Counted from the first letter of the stretch, positions 26,179-35,475 are shown. The stretch: DNA of 38,202 nt from Chloroflexota bacterium (GCA_002710215.1 PAJQ01000054.1:1-38202); one strand, 5' to 3'. The notes: generated from the letters alone by a model not told the origin. Made by a program: numbers and translations.

Positions 26179-27154
26179 CTATCCAGATCTACGATTACGC
26201 CGGATCCGCGAGCACGAACCTCTCCGGAGAATGGTTCGCGAAACCACCCTGTCGCCGTCCAACTTTATCTACCCGATGTTCGTTACCCACGGTCAAGGAT
26301 TGCGCCAGCCCATAGAACCCATGCCCGGCTGCTTTCACTTCTCCATCGATCAACTGGTACTCGACGTTGCCGAGGCGGCCGCCTTGGGGATTCCCGGCGT
26401 GCTGCTCTTTGGATTGCCCGCGGAGAAGGACCCGATGGGCACCGAAGGATACGACCCGGAAGGAATAATCCAGGAAGCGGTCAGGGCCATCAAGAAAGAA
26501 GTACCCGGCATGATGGTTATCACCGACGTGTGCATGTGCGAGTACACCGACCACGGCCACTGCGGCATTATCGACAACGGTAAGGTGGACAACGACGCCA
26601 CGCTGGAATTACTGGCCAGAACGGCCGTAACACAGGTACAGGCCGGGGCCGACATGGTTGCGCCGTCGGCCATGATGGACGGGCAGGTGAAAGCCATCCG
26701 CGACTCCCTGAACGACCACGGTTACGAAGATGTGCCGGTCATGGGTTACGCCGCCAAGTACGCTTCGGCCTTCTACGGACCCTTTCGGGTTGCCGCCGGT
26801 TCGACTCCCCAGTTCGGCGACCGGCGCAGCTACCAGATGGACCCGGCCAACGCCCGGGAAGCGATGCGGGAAATTGAAAGCGACATCGCCGAGGGCGCCG
26901 ACATCGTCATGGTCAAACCGGCCATGTCCTACATGGACGTGATTCGCCGGGCCCGGGAACGCTTCGACCATCCCCTAGCCGCCTACAACGTCAGCGGCGA
27001 GTACTCCATGGTCAAGGCCGCCGGGGCCCAAGGTTGGATCGACGAAAAGCGGATCACCTTAGAGATCCTGACCTCCATAAGAAGAGCCGGTGCCGACTTC
27101 ATCCTCAGCTACCACGCCAAAGAGGTGTCTCAGTGGCTGAGGGACGCGGAGTAA
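26171..27154 (+). CDS. hemB: Delta-aminolevulinic acid dehydratase (porphobilinogen synthase)
   Basis: This 327-residue enzyme condenses two 5-aminolevulinates to porphobilinogen. It has the zinc-type cysteine set C121, C123 and C131 (TDVCMCEYTDHGHCG) and the two active-site lysines K196 (MGYAAKYASAFYG) and K249 (IVMVKPAMSYMD). The frame is open back to 26132, but the ATG at 26171, with AAAGGA 9 nt before it, matches the family N-terminus. This start lies 8 nt inside the end of cobA-hemD (ATGGTTAG), implying translational coupling. Confidence 0.96.
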   Translation: MVSYPDLRLRRIREHEPLRRMVRETTLSPSNFIYPMFVTHGQGLRQPIEPMPGCFHFSIDQLVLDVAEAAALGIPGVLLFGLPAEKDPMGTEGYDPEGIIQEAVRAIKKEVPGMMVITDVCMCEYTDHGHCGIIDNGKVDNDATLELLARTAVTQVQAGADMVAPSAMMDGQVKAIRDSLNDHGYEDVPVMGYAAKYASAFYGPFRVAAGSTPQFGDRRSYQMDPANAREAMREIESDIAEGADIVMVKPAMSYMDVIRRARERFDHPLAAYNVSGEYSMVKAAGAQGWIDEKRITLEILTSIRRAGADFILSYHAKEVSQWLRDAE

Positions 27155-27262
27155 GCTCCCTTTCGCTATGAAGGCGATGCGGTTCCGGCTTTATGATTAA
27201 TCCTAATTTTCACTCCTACGAGGCAAGCGGCTTTCCGCCAGCTATTTAAAACAGGAACGTAA

Positions 27263-28540
27263 ATGCAACGAACCAAATCAGAAAAACTTTTTGCCAAGGC
27301 CCAAAAGTACATCCCCGGCGGGGTCAACTCGCCGGTTCGTTCTTTCCGCGCCGTTGGTGGTACGCCTCCCTTCATAGCCAGGGGCAGCGGTTCCCACATC
27401 TGGGATGCCGACGGCAACGAATACATCGACTATCTGGGGTCGTGGGGGCCCTTGGTGTTGGGCCACGCCCATCCGGCCGTGGTGGATGCTCTGATAAAAG
27501 CCGCGGAAGGAGGCACCAGTTTCGGCGCGCCGGTGGCCCAAGAGGTGGACCTGGCCCGTCTCATCTGCGCTTCCATGCCTTCGATCGACATGATTCGTTT
27601 GGTCAACTCCGGCACGGAAGCCTGCATGAGCGCTATCCGGCTGGCCCGTGCCCATACCGGAAGGGACAAAATCATCAAGTTCGCCGGTTGCTACCACGGC
27701 CACGCCGACGGTCTGCTGGTGATGGCCGGCTCCGGGGCCATGACGCATGGTGTTCCGACCAGCGCCGGTGTTCCCGAGTCTTATGCCAGCGAAACCCTGG
27801 TTGCCGATTACAACGATTTATCCTCGGTTGAAGAGGCGTTCGCCGCCTTTCCGGAAGACATCGCGGCGGTCATCGTTGAGCCCGTGGCAGGAAACATGGG
27901 GGTGGTCCCACCTGCGCCCGGCTTTCTCCAAGGGTTGCGCCGTATCACCCAGGAGCACGGAGCGTTGCTGATCTTTGACGAGGTTATCACCGGTTTCCGG
28001 CTGGAGACCGGCGGCGCTCAGGCCCGGTTCGGCATAACCCCCGACCTGACAACTCTGGGCAAAATCATCGGCGGCGGTCTTCCGGTGGGGGCTTACGGAG
28101 GCAGGCAAGAAATCATGGAGTTGGTGGCCCCTTTGGGGCCCATGTACCAGGCGGGCACTCTGTCCGGCAACCCCTTGGCGGTCGCCGCCGGATTGGCGAC
28201 CCTGCAAGAGTTAACGCGCCCCGGGACCTACGAAAAGCTGGAGTCCATGGCTGCCCGGTTGACCGAAGGGCTGACTGAAGTCTTCGATCGCAAAGAGGTG
28301 CCCTCGACAATAAACCGGGTCGGTTCCATGTTCACCGGGTTCTTCAATGGCGGTCCCGTGGCCAGCCTGACCCAGGTGGAGCAGTCCGACGTTCCAGGCC
28401 ATGGACGGTTCTTCCACGGCATGTTGGAGAGAGGTGTGTACCTGGCCCCATCCCAGTTTGAAGCCGGATTCGTCTCCCTGGCCCATACTGAAGAAGATAT
28501 CGACCGGACTGTCGCGGCGGCGGAAGCGGCCCTGGGTTGA
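27263..28540 (+). CDS. hemL: Glutamate-1-semialdehyde 2,1-aminomutase
   Basis: This 425-residue PLP enzyme has standard length. It shows [53 protein letters not shown] and the PLP lysine K267 in [14 protein letters not shown]. It makes 5-aminolevulinate from glutamate-1-semialdehyde, so this organism uses the C5 route. The glutamyl-tRNA reductase gene (hemA) is not in the window. AGGAA lies 6 nt before the ATG. The gap of 108 nt after hemB may hold an internal promoter, but no good one is visible. Confidence 0.96.
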   Translation: MQRTKSEKLFAKAQKYIPGGVNSPVRSFRAVGGTPPFIARGSGSHIWDADGNEYIDYLGSWGPLVLGHAHPAVVDALIKAAEGGTSFGAPVAQEVDLARLICASMPSIDMIRLVNSGTEACMSAIRLARAHTGRDKIIKFAGCYHGHADGLLVMAGSGAMTHGVPTSAGVPESYASETLVADYNDLSSVEEAFAAFPEDIAAVIVEPVAGNMGVVPPAPGFLQGLRRITQEHGALLIFDEVITGFRLETGGAQARFGITPDLTTLGKIIGGGLPVGAYGGRQEIMELVAPLGPMYQAGTLSGNPLAVAAGLATLQELTRPGTYEKLESMAARLTEGLTEVFDRKEVPSTINRVGSMFTGFFNGGPVASLTQVEQSDVPGHGRFFHGMLERGVYLAPSQFEAGFVSLAHTEEDIDRTVAAAEAALG

Positions 28541-28560
28541 CAAGATCGGATCAATGACCT

Positions 28561-28574
28561 CCAGCATATGCTGG
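28561..28574. repeat. Perfect 14-bp palindrome after hemL
   Basis: CCAGCATATGCTGG reads the same on both strands, 20 nt after the hemL stop. It could be a small hairpin or a protein-binding site. Confidence 0.5.
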
Positions 28575-28606
28575 CAGGTGCAGTACAAGGAGCCTAGTAA
28601 AATAAA

Positions 28607-28631
28607 AGGGGCTGGTTTTGAACCAGCCCCT
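28607..28631 (-). terminator. Rho-independent terminator of the nickel SOD gene
   Basis: AGGGGCTGGTT (28607-28617) and AACCAGCCCCT (28621-28631) form an 11-bp stem with a 3-nt loop. On the minus strand it is followed by TTTTATTTTA. It lies between convergent hemL and the SOD gene and may also stop hemL transcription. Confidence 0.85.
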
Positions 28632-28657
28632 ACGCTATTTCGGTACCCAGATTGGGC

Positions 28658-29131
28658 TTACGAACCGTAGCGTGCCGCCGCGTTGGGGTCACTGTATTCC
28701 ACGTTTTTGGTCGCCCAGAAGGCCGTCGCAACGGCGTCCACCGCCGATACCAGTTCTTCACAAGCAGCCATGTCCACGTTCTGCTTGCAGCGTCCGGCCA
28801 GCTTCAACGCGGCGTTAAAGCTACCGTGCAGGTCGAAGCCTGCCGGCATGTTTGGCCAAGCGTAGTCGGCCCAAAGGATGCTCAGTTCCTTCTTGCAAAT
28901 CTCAGCGTGCTCTTCTTTGACCGTCACGTACCGGGACATCTTGCTGATGAATTCGTGGCGGGCGGCGGCGTCCCCACCAGGACCCGGCGCTTCCAAAGCC
29001 TGAATCCGCAATACCATTTTTTGTACCGTCTGCGCGGCTATCTTAGCGGCTATTGGGTCGTATATCCCACAGGGGATATCGCAATGGGCTTGAGCCCTCG
29101 GAACCCTCAACCATGTAAGCGGGTTAAACAT
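28658..29131 (-). CDS. sodN: Nickel superoxide dismutase precursor
   Basis: This 157-residue protein contains the nickel-hook HCDIPCGIYDP, here residues 16-26. In mature Ni-SOD the first His and the cysteines at 2 and 6 bind nickel (H16, C17 and C21 here), with the conserved Tyr (Y24). It is preceded by a 15-residue leader (MFNPLTWLRVPRAQA) that must be cut off to free the histidine. The remaining 142 residues are the four-helix bundle with VTVKEEHAEICKKELSILWA and SILWADYAWP. It detoxifies superoxide. The maturation protease SodX, usually next to it, is not visible. AGGA lies 5 nt before the ATG, and a terminator follows. Confidence 0.95.
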   Translation of the reverse strand: MFNPLTWLRVPRAQAHCDIPCGIYDPIAAKIAAQTVQKMVLRIQALEAPGPGGDAAARHEFISKMSRYVTVKEEHAEICKKELSILWADYAWPNMPAGFDLHGSFNAALKLAGRCKQNVDMAACEELVSAVDAVATAFWATKNVEYSDPNAAARYGS

Positions 29132-29271
29132 AGCGTCCTACCTCATGCTGGATTTGGAATCAGGCCAAAGAGTACAAGAAAAAGGGGTGCTCCGCAACCC
29201 CCGGCGCACTTAGCCGGGGCCTACCGGCGGCCGGCATTAGCCAAACGCTCTAAGCATCGTTTTGGTGAACC

Positions 29272-29301
29272 TTGTAACGGAACATTATTGCCGATTATAA
29301 T
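29272..29301 (+). promoter_or_regulatory. Promoter of ilvD
   Basis: TTGTAA (29272-29277) and TATAAT (29296-29301) are 18 nt apart. Transcription would start near 29308, leaving a leader of about 53 nt. Confidence 0.75.
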
Positions 29302-29307
29302 AGTGCC

Positions 29308-29344
29308 TTCCGATGCGGGGATGTCCCCCCTCACGGGTTCGGAA
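29308..29344 (+). other. Hairpin at the 5' end of the ilvD mRNA
   Basis: TTCCGA (29308-29313) pairs with TCGGAA (29339-29344), and inside it GGGG (29317-29320) pairs with CCCC. It starts at the predicted transcription start and ends 6 nt before the AGGAGGG ribosome site. It may protect the mRNA or control translation; there is no leader peptide. Confidence 0.5.
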
Positions 29345-29360
29345 TGGCAGGAGGGCTCCG

Positions 29361-31046
29361 ATGGCTACCACCAGCCAATTAAGACTCAAGCACCGCAGCA
29401 GAGAGATAACCGAGGGCCCAGACCGGGCCCCTGCCCGGGCCATGCTCAGGGCCATGGGCTTGACCTCCGCCGACATGGACAAACCCTTCGTGGCCGTCGC
29501 TAACCTGGCCAGCGACGTCACGCCGTGCAACGTTCATCTGGACCGGCTAGCCGACGCCGCCAAGGAAGGGATACGCCAAGCCGACGGAGTGCCCTTCAAG
29601 TTCGGGACTATCACCATCAGCGACGGCATCTCCATGGGGACGGAGGGCATGAAGGCTTCCCTGGTCAGCCGGGAAGTCATCGCGGACTCCATCGAGGTCG
29701 TTACCTTCGGAGAGCGGATGGACGCCCTCATCACCGTCGCCGGCTGCGACAAAAACATGCCGGGCTGCATGATGGCCATCGCGCGTCTTAACGTCCCTTC
29801 GATCTTTGTCTATGGCGGCACCATCATGGCCGGTAACTACCTGGGCGAGGACGTAAATATCCAAGATGTCTTCGAGGCGGTAGGCGCTTACGCCACCGGC
29901 GACATGACTCTGGATCAACTCCACGATTTGGAATGCGCCGCTTGCCCCGGCGAGGGCTCATGCGCCGGTTTATTTACCGCCAACACCATGTCCACCGCCA
30001 TCGAGGTCATGGGCATGTCTCTACCCGGTGACGCTTCAATCCCGGCCACCGACCCCCGTAAAAAAGCTGAAACCCGCTTGGCCGGGCAAACCTTGATGCG
30101 GCTCTTGGAAGAAGACCTCCGGCCCAGGGACATACTCACCCGCCAAGCATTCGAGAACGCCATCACTGTAGTGGTGTCCATGGGTGGTTCCACCAACTCG
30201 GTACTGCACTTGATGGCCATCGCCCACGAGGCTCAAGTTGACCTAAGCTTGCAAGACTTCGACCGTATCAGCCGCAGCACCCCATATATTGCCGACATGC
30301 GCCCGGCCGGCCGGTTCGTCATGGCGGACTTAGACGGCTACGGCGGAGTGTCTCTGGTTATGAAACGGCTGCTCAATGCCGGCCTGCTGCACGGCGACGC
30401 GATGACCGTGACCGGCAAGACGCTTCAACAAAACATCGAGGGCATAAAGACGGTGGACGACCAACCAGTGGTGGTGCCCATAGACCAACCTCGGAGCCCC
30501 ACGGGGGGTCTGGCGATACTCTACGGCAACCTGGCTCCCGAAGGGGCGGTCATCAAGGTGGCCGGGCACCAGGAAAGGGTCTATGAGGGCCCGGCCCGGG
30601 TCTTCGACCAAGAGCAGGCCGCTTTCCAAGCCATCCAACGGCGAGAGATCAAGTCCGGGGATATCGTGGTTATCCGCTACGAAGGCCCCAAAGGCGGCCC
30701 CGGCATGCAGGAGATGCTGGCGGTTACCGGCGCTTTGATCGGTCAGGGGTTGGGTGACGAGGTCGCTCTTGTTACCGACGGGCGGTTTTCCGGCGCATCC
30801 CACGGTCCCATGGTGGGTCACGTCACGCCCGAAGCAGCAGTCGGCGGCCCCATCGGCTTGTTGCAGGAAGGAGACATCATAACTTTGGATATACCGGCCC
30901 GGAGCCTGAATGTAAAGCTAACCGAAGAGGAGTTCACCGGCCGGCGGGCAAAATTCCAGCCGATTCCCCCAAACTACACGTCTGGTGTTCTTGCCAAGTA
31001 CGCTAAACTGGTTTCTTCCGCCTCCCAAGGCGCGGTTACCGGATAA
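29361..31046 (+). CDS. ilvD: Dihydroxy-acid dehydratase
   Basis: This 561-residue enzyme of branched-chain amino-acid synthesis dehydrates 2,3-dihydroxy acids to 2-oxo acids. The three cluster-binding cysteines of the family are present: C56 (DVTPCNVHL), C129 ([10 protein letters not shown]) and C201 ([16 protein letters not shown]). It also has [11 protein letters not shown] and [15 protein letters not shown] near the C-terminus. The frame opens at 29313, but the ATG at 29361 has AGGAGGG 6 nt upstream and is the family start. It has its own promoter. Confidence 0.96.
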   Translation: MATTSQLRLKHRSREITEGPDRAPARAMLRAMGLTSADMDKPFVAVANLASDVTPCNVHLDRLADAAKEGIRQADGVPFKFGTITISDGISMGTEGMKASLVSREVIADSIEVVTFGERMDALITVAGCDKNMPGCMMAIARLNVPSIFVYGGTIMAGNYLGEDVNIQDVFEAVGAYATGDMTLDQLHDLECAACPGEGSCAGLFTANTMSTAIEVMGMSLPGDASIPATDPRKKAETRLAGQTLMRLLEEDLRPRDILTRQAFENAITVVVSMGGSTNSVLHLMAIAHEAQVDLSLQDFDRISRSTPYIADMRPAGRFVMADLDGYGGVSLVMKRLLNAGLLHGDAMTVTGKTLQQNIEGIKTVDDQPVVVPIDQPRSPTGGLAILYGNLAPEGAVIKVAGHQERVYEGPARVFDQEQAAFQAIQRREIKSGDIVVIRYEGPKGGPGMQEMLAVTGALIGQGLGDEVALVTDGRFSGASHGPMVGHVTPEAAVGGPIGLLQEGDIITLDIPARSLNVKLTEEEFTGRRAKFQPIPPNYTSGVLAKYAKLVSSASQGAVTG

Positions 31047-31140
31047 TCTCAATCGAGATCAAGGGGCTCAAGTTCATATTCGGCGAGGTTCACCGCCTTT
31101 AAGGTTACCGTGAACTCTCCACCGGGCAAAGTGAGGAAAC

Positions 31141-32298
31141 ATGGACTACGATTCTGAAGCAATCAGGCGCCACCGGGACAGCCGGGGCAAGGTCAGTATC
31201 GCCCCAAAGATGTCGGTGGAAACGATGGAGGACCTGTCCATTGCCTACACGCCCGGCGTCGCCGCGGTGAGTATGGCCATAGCCAATGACAAGTCGGAAT
31301 CCTACAACCTGACCAACCGGGCCAACATGGTGGCCGTGGTCAGTGATGGCTCAGCCGTCTTGGGACTGGGCAATGTGGGACCCGAGGCGGCCATGCCGGT
31401 TATGGAAGGCAAATCCATTCTGTTTAAAGGCCTGGCCGATATAGACGCGTTCCCCATATGCCTAGCAACCCAAGACGCCGGGGAGATTATCCAGACCGTC
31501 AGAAACCTTGCTCCCACCTTCGGGGGTATCAACTTGGAAGATATTGCCGCCCCCCGGTGTTTCGAGATCGAAGATAGCCTGCAGGACCTGGGAATACCAG
31601 TGTTCCACGACGATCAGCACGGTACCTCGATCGCGGTATTGGCTGCGTTGATCAACGCCGTAGAATTGACCGGCAAAAAAATCGAAGACGCCAAGTTCGT
31701 ATTCTGCGGCGCCGGCGCCGGTGGCATCGCCAGCACCAAGCTCTTGTTGGACCACGGCGCAAAAAACGTTACCCTGGTTGACAGTACCGGGATCATCCAC
31801 CGGGGCCGAACCGACCTGACCCCCATGAAGTTGTCTATGTTGTCCGTGACCAATCCGGACGACATCCAGGGCGGCCTTGCCGAAGCAATGAAAGGCGCCG
31901 ATGTGTTCGTCGGGCTTGCGGTTGCCGGGGCGTTGACACCCCAAATGGTTAGTTCAATGGCCAAAGACTCCATCGTCTTCGCCATGGCCAACCCGATTCC
32001 CGAGATAATGCCCGACTTAGCCAGTGCCGCCGGAGCCGCGATCGTTGGCACCGGGCGGAGCGATTTTCCAAATCAAATCAACAATAGCTTGGTGTTCCCT
32101 GGCGTGTTCAGGGGCGCTCTGGATATAAAAGCTACCCGGATAACCACTGGAATGAAGCTGGCCGCCGCCCAGGCACTGGCAGCCTTGATCGAAGAGCCGA
32201 CCAAGGAATGTGTAATTCCATGGTCGTTGGACCGTAATGTAAGCCCGGCGGTAGCCCAGGCCACGGCCTCGGCTTGGACGGCAGAAAATCCAAGGTAA
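31141..32298 (+). CDS. Malic enzyme (NAD(P)-dependent, oxaloacetate-decarboxylating type)
   Basis: This 385-residue protein is the short bacterial malic enzyme without a phosphotransacetylase domain. It has SIAYTPGVAAVSMAIA, SDGSAVLGLGNVGPEAAMPV, the metal-binding region FHDDQHGTSIAVLAAL, the NAD-binding loop FVFCGAGAGGIASTKLLLDH and AMANPIPEI. It turns malate into pyruvate and CO2, linking the citric-acid cycle to pyruvate. It feeds the same pool that ilvD draws on. GAGGAA lies just before the ATG. A strong terminator follows. Confidence 0.95.
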   Translation: MDYDSEAIRRHRDSRGKVSIAPKMSVETMEDLSIAYTPGVAAVSMAIANDKSESYNLTNRANMVAVVSDGSAVLGLGNVGPEAAMPVMEGKSILFKGLADIDAFPICLATQDAGEIIQTVRNLAPTFGGINLEDIAAPRCFEIEDSLQDLGIPVFHDDQHGTSIAVLAALINAVELTGKKIEDAKFVFCGAGAGGIASTKLLLDHGAKNVTLVDSTGIIHRGRTDLTPMKLSMLSVTNPDDIQGGLAEAMKGADVFVGLAVAGALTPQMVSSMAKDSIVFAMANPIPEIMPDLASAAGAAIVGTGRSDFPNQINNSLVFPGVFRGALDIKATRITTGMKLAAAQALAALIEEPTKECVIPWSLDRNVSPAVAQATASAWTAENPR

Positions 32299-32332
32299 CC
32301 TGATACCCCCGGTTCTCAAGGTTATAAGAGTG

Positions 32333-32366
32333 AAGCAGCCCCCATTTTAAGGGGGCTGCTTTATTA
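32333..32366 (+). terminator. Rho-independent terminator of the malic enzyme gene
   Basis: AAGCAGCCCCC (32333-32343) and GGGGGCTGCTT (32351-32361) form an 11-bp stem with a 7-nt loop, followed by TATTAT. It lies 35 nt after the stop. Confidence 0.9.
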
Positions 32367-32434
32367 TCTAGCCGAATCAGCTTTAAATAAGAGAGACTCG
32401 CGTCATCCTCTTGAATCCTCTTAAGATGATTGTG

Positions 32435-32459
32435 ATACTTTAGTATGAATTTGGTATGA
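32435..32459. promoter_or_regulatory. Possible operator of the ribbon-helix-helix gene
   Basis: An inverted repeat ATAC-TTTA-GTAT (32435-32446) and two direct copies of GTATGA, 11 bp apart (32443-32448, 32454-32459), lie just upstream of the gene. Ribbon-helix-helix repressors bind such short repeats. A weak promoter (TTAAGA, 17 nt, TATGAA) overlaps them. Confidence 0.4.
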
Positions 32460-32474
32460 CATTAAGGTGGCATC

Positions 32475-32750
32475 ATGGCCAAAATCGCGATCAGCCTACC
32501 AGAGGAAACGCTACAATCGGTTGAGAAACAGCGGCTGGCCACCGGGCTGAGCCGTAGCGAGTTTTTCCGGAGGGTGGTGGAAGAATACCTGCGCCTGGTA
32601 AAAGAACGGGAAGACGTTGAGCAGTACATCCAAGGCTATTTAAAATACCCGGAAAAGAAGGAGGAGATTGCCCTTGCTGAGGCTAACCTACGATACGCCT
32701 TCGACGATGAATCTTGGGAAGATGATTGGGAAGAAGCGTCTAAGAAATGA
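32475..32750 (+). CDS. Ribbon-helix-helix (CopG/MazE-like) protein, orphan antitoxin-like
   Basis: This 91-residue protein starts with AKIAISLPEETLQSVEKQRL and ATGLSRSEFFRRVVEEYLR, a classical ribbon-helix-helix DNA-binding unit. An acidic tail follows, with AFDDESWEDDWEEASKK, of the kind that antitoxins use to hold MazF-type toxins. No toxin gene follows; the next gene is tldD, 40 nt on. It may be an orphan antitoxin or a simple repressor. AAGGTGG lies 6 nt before the ATG. Confidence 0.85.
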   Translation: MAKIAISLPEETLQSVEKQRLATGLSRSEFFRRVVEEYLRLVKEREDVEQYIQGYLKYPEKKEEIALAEANLRYAFDDESWEDDWEEASKK

Positions 32751-32790
32751 ACCGTCCCGCTAGGCCTCAAAATCAAGTCCGGAGCTCCAA

Positions 32791-34359
32791 ATGCCCCCGC
32801 CCGTAACCGTCGAGATACTAGACCGCATGCGTCCCAACCTGGCGTCGCTGGTTATGGAGCGCGCCAGGCGGTTGCCGGGAATGGTCTATTGCGATCTGCG
32901 CCTCCAGGTTAAGGAGGAGAAGAGCGCCGTGGCGGAGAACGGCAACGCCAAGGCCAGCGGCGAGGATTATGTGTTCGATTTCGGCGTCCGGGTGATCGCC
33001 GGAGCCAGGCTCAGCGCGCCGGGTTACTTCGGGAGAGTATTGGGGGCAGCCGACACGGCGAACATCGAGGAAGTGGTCTGGGACGGCATCCGCCAGGCCC
33101 ATCAGCGGGCCAGAACCAACGCCCGCCTCAAGTCGCAGGCCAAGGGACGATTTAGCAGTTTGGGCGGCAGTTTAGGGGGAACGGACCTAGCTCCGGTCGC
33201 AGTTGTTCAGGACTCGGTTCCGGCCACGTACACCGTAGATCCTCGTGGCCTACCCTTGTCTGAGACAGTCAGCATGGCGGTGGAAGGGTGCAAAGCGGCC
33301 CAAGGTCAGAGCGGCAACATCGCTTACGCCGCCGCTTCGACCAGCACTTTCCTGCTCCGGGAGTTGTTTCTCAGCTCCGACGGGGCGGACATCGACCAGT
33401 CCTTCGCTCAAACCGAGGGGTTCGCCATCGTCATCTGCGGGAGCGAGCACGGTAATTTCGAGCATTACGATTTCACCGGGCACCAGCGGGGTTGGGAGGT
33501 CCTTACCGACGGGTATGACAACGGTCCCATCATGCTGCCGAACTTCATCGACTTCTGCTCCAACTTAGGCGTCGATGCCGCCGAAGTGGCCGCCGCGCCG
33601 CCATTGAAGCCTCCCGGTCACGACGTCGTGGTGGTCACCAACCCCCACTTCAACACCCTGCTGGTCCACGAGGTTGTGGGACATCCGTCGGAACTGGACC
33701 GCGCCCTGAAGTACGAAACAGCCTATGCCGGCCGCTCATGGTTCCTGAAGAACCTAGAAGAGAACCAACTCGGCCGGCAGATCGCCTCGCCATTGGTCTC
33801 TGCCTACTCCGACCCCCTCATGGAGGGTTACGGCTCCTTCCGCTACGACCATGAAGGTACTCCGCCCAAGCGGGCGTACATCATCCGCGACGGCGTGCTG
33901 GAAGAGTTCCTCAACAACCGCCAGACCGCCGCCGTCATGGGCGTGGCGCCCAACGGTTCCGCCCGGGCCACCGAAGCATCCCTGATACCCTTGATCCGCA
34001 TGACCAACACGGTGTTCGCTCCCGGACAGCAAGACCCCCAGGACATCATCTCCGAAGTCGACTCGGGCTACTACATCGCCGGGCACCGCACACCGTCCAT
34101 CGCCGAGTCTCGGGAAAACTTCCGGATCACTGCCGTGAAAGTTTACGAGATCAAACACGGCCAGCTAGGGCAACTCTACCGGGACGGCGGAATCACGTCG
34201 GACTCCCGAGATTATTTCATGTCCATCGACGCCGTGGGCAACGATCTGCGGGTCAACCCCATACCCAATTGCGGCAAAGGTCAGCCCATGCAGGCCAAGC
34301 GCATGAGCAACGGCGGCCCCACCATGCGGGGCATCGCCCGGTTGACCGGACCGGGATGA
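32791..34359 (+). CDS. tldD: TldD metalloprotease subunit
   Basis: This 522-residue protein has the TldD zinc motif HEVVGH (H293, E294, H298) in LLVHEVVGHPSELDRALKYE and the later EGTPPKRAYIIRDGVL and YIAGHRTPSIAESRENFRI. With TldE it forms a heterodimeric protease that degrades or matures peptides, as in microcin B17 and CcdA processing. It is longer than E. coli TldD (481 aa). Its partner tldE follows, but with rmuC between them. GGAG lies 7 nt before the ATG. Confidence 0.93.
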   Translation: MPPPVTVEILDRMRPNLASLVMERARRLPGMVYCDLRLQVKEEKSAVAENGNAKASGEDYVFDFGVRVIAGARLSAPGYFGRVLGAADTANIEEVVWDGIRQAHQRARTNARLKSQAKGRFSSLGGSLGGTDLAPVAVVQDSVPATYTVDPRGLPLSETVSMAVEGCKAAQGQSGNIAYAAASTSTFLLRELFLSSDGADIDQSFAQTEGFAIVICGSEHGNFEHYDFTGHQRGWEVLTDGYDNGPIMLPNFIDFCSNLGVDAAEVAAAPPLKPPGHDVVVVTNPHFNTLLVHEVVGHPSELDRALKYETAYAGRSWFLKNLEENQLGRQIASPLVSAYSDPLMEGYGSFRYDHEGTPPKRAYIIRDGVLEEFLNNRQTAAVMGVAPNGSARATEASLIPLIRMTNTVFAPGQQDPQDIISEVDSGYYIAGHRTPSIAESRENFRITAVKVYEIKHGQLGQLYRDGGITSDSRDYFMSIDAVGNDLRVNPIPNCGKGQPMQAKRMSNGGPTMRGIARLTGPG

Positions 34360-34381
34360 ATTCCGGCTGAAGGGGGAACCC

Positions 34382-35434
34382 ATGGAATCCGTGGTAATCA
34401 TAATCCTGGTCGTTCTTGCTCTAGTTCTCACGGGGGCGTTGGTCGCCGCTATACGACGGGGTTCGGCGGGCCGGGAATCTTTGGACCCCCACGTTTTGGA
34501 ATTGAAGTCCGAGCTAGACAAAGTAACTAATTTGGTCCGGGAACTGGAAAAGGACCGGGAAAACAAGTTCGGCGAACTAACCAGTCAGCTCAAGAGCGTG
34601 GGTGAGCATACCACCGCACTGGCCACAACCACAGGCCAGTTAAAGGAGGCTTTGGCCAACACCCGTGTCAGAGGACAATGGGGTGAGCGCATGGCCGAGG
34701 ACGTTCTCCGCTTGGTGGGGTTCGTTCAAGGCGTCAATTACGAGAAGCAAACAACGTTGGAAGGAAGCGGCTCCCGGCCGGACTTCACCTTCCTGCTGCC
34801 TAAGGACCTTACGCTAAACATGGACGTAAAGTTCCCTCTGGATAATTACTTAAAGTGCGTTGAAGCCAGGGACGCGGAGGAAGAAAACCGGTATCGTCAG
34901 CAGTTCGTTCGGGACGTCCGCGCCCGATTGAAAGAAGTCGTAACTCGAGACTATATCGACCCTGGCCGGAAGACTCTGGACTACGTACTGGTTTTTATCC
35001 CCAACGAGCAGATCTACCAGTACATTCACGAACATGACAGTGCGCTTATCGACGATGCCCTTACCAGCAAGGTAGTTCTGTGCTCCCCTGTCTCGCTATT
35101 CGCTATCCTGGTAGTGATTCGCCAGGCCGTAGATAACTTCAGCGTTGAACAAAGCTCCAACGAAATAATTTCAGAGTTGGGAAAGTTCGAGGACCAATGG
35201 GACCGGTTCATAAAGCAAATGGATACGCTTGGGAAACGAATTGATGATGCCCAAAAGGATTTCGGAAACCTGGTAGGGACTCGCCGCCGGGCGTTGGAAC
35301 GTCCCCTCGGCCGCATCCACGCGATCAGACAACAGCGAGGCTTGGCCATACCCGAAGATACCGGACGAGAGGACTTTCCGGAGCTTAGCGAGGCCTTTGT
35401 CGAATCAACAGAGTCCGTCAGCGATGACCAGTAG
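34382..35434 (+). CDS. rmuC: RmuC-family DNA recombination protein
   Basis: This 350-residue protein has an N-terminal membrane helix (ESVVIIILVVLALVLTGALV), then a charged coiled-coil stretch (about 38-90). The RmuC nuclease-like core follows: VRGQWGERMAEDVLRLVGF, SRPDFTFLLPKDLTLNMDVK, FPLDNYLKCVEA and DYVLVFIPNEQIYQYI. RmuC limits inversions at short inverted repeats; its fold is that of PD-(D/E)XK nucleases, with D and K visible in PDFTFLL and MDVKFP. It is encoded between tldD (22 nt) and tldE (41 nt) and is probably co-transcribed with them. Confidence 0.93.
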   Translation: MESVVIIILVVLALVLTGALVAAIRRGSAGRESLDPHVLELKSELDKVTNLVRELEKDRENKFGELTSQLKSVGEHTTALATTTGQLKEALANTRVRGQWGERMAEDVLRLVGFVQGVNYEKQTTLEGSGSRPDFTFLLPKDLTLNMDVKFPLDNYLKCVEARDAEEENRYRQQFVRDVRARLKEVVTRDYIDPGRKTLDYVLVFIPNEQIYQYIHEHDSALIDDALTSKVVLCSPVSLFAILVVIRQAVDNFSVEQSSNEIISELGKFEDQWDRFIKQMDTLGKRIDDAQKDFGNLVGTRRRALERPLGRIHAIRQQRGLAIPEDTGREDFPELSEAFVESTESVSDDQ

Positions 35435-35475
35435 GCCCGACATCGCCAGTCAGCCGGAAAAAGAGAATTAGCCAA

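Noticed and set aside
28561-28631. CRISPR-like repeats after hemL
   Set aside because: Only a single palindrome and a terminator hairpin; no regularly spaced repeats exist here or elsewhere in the window.
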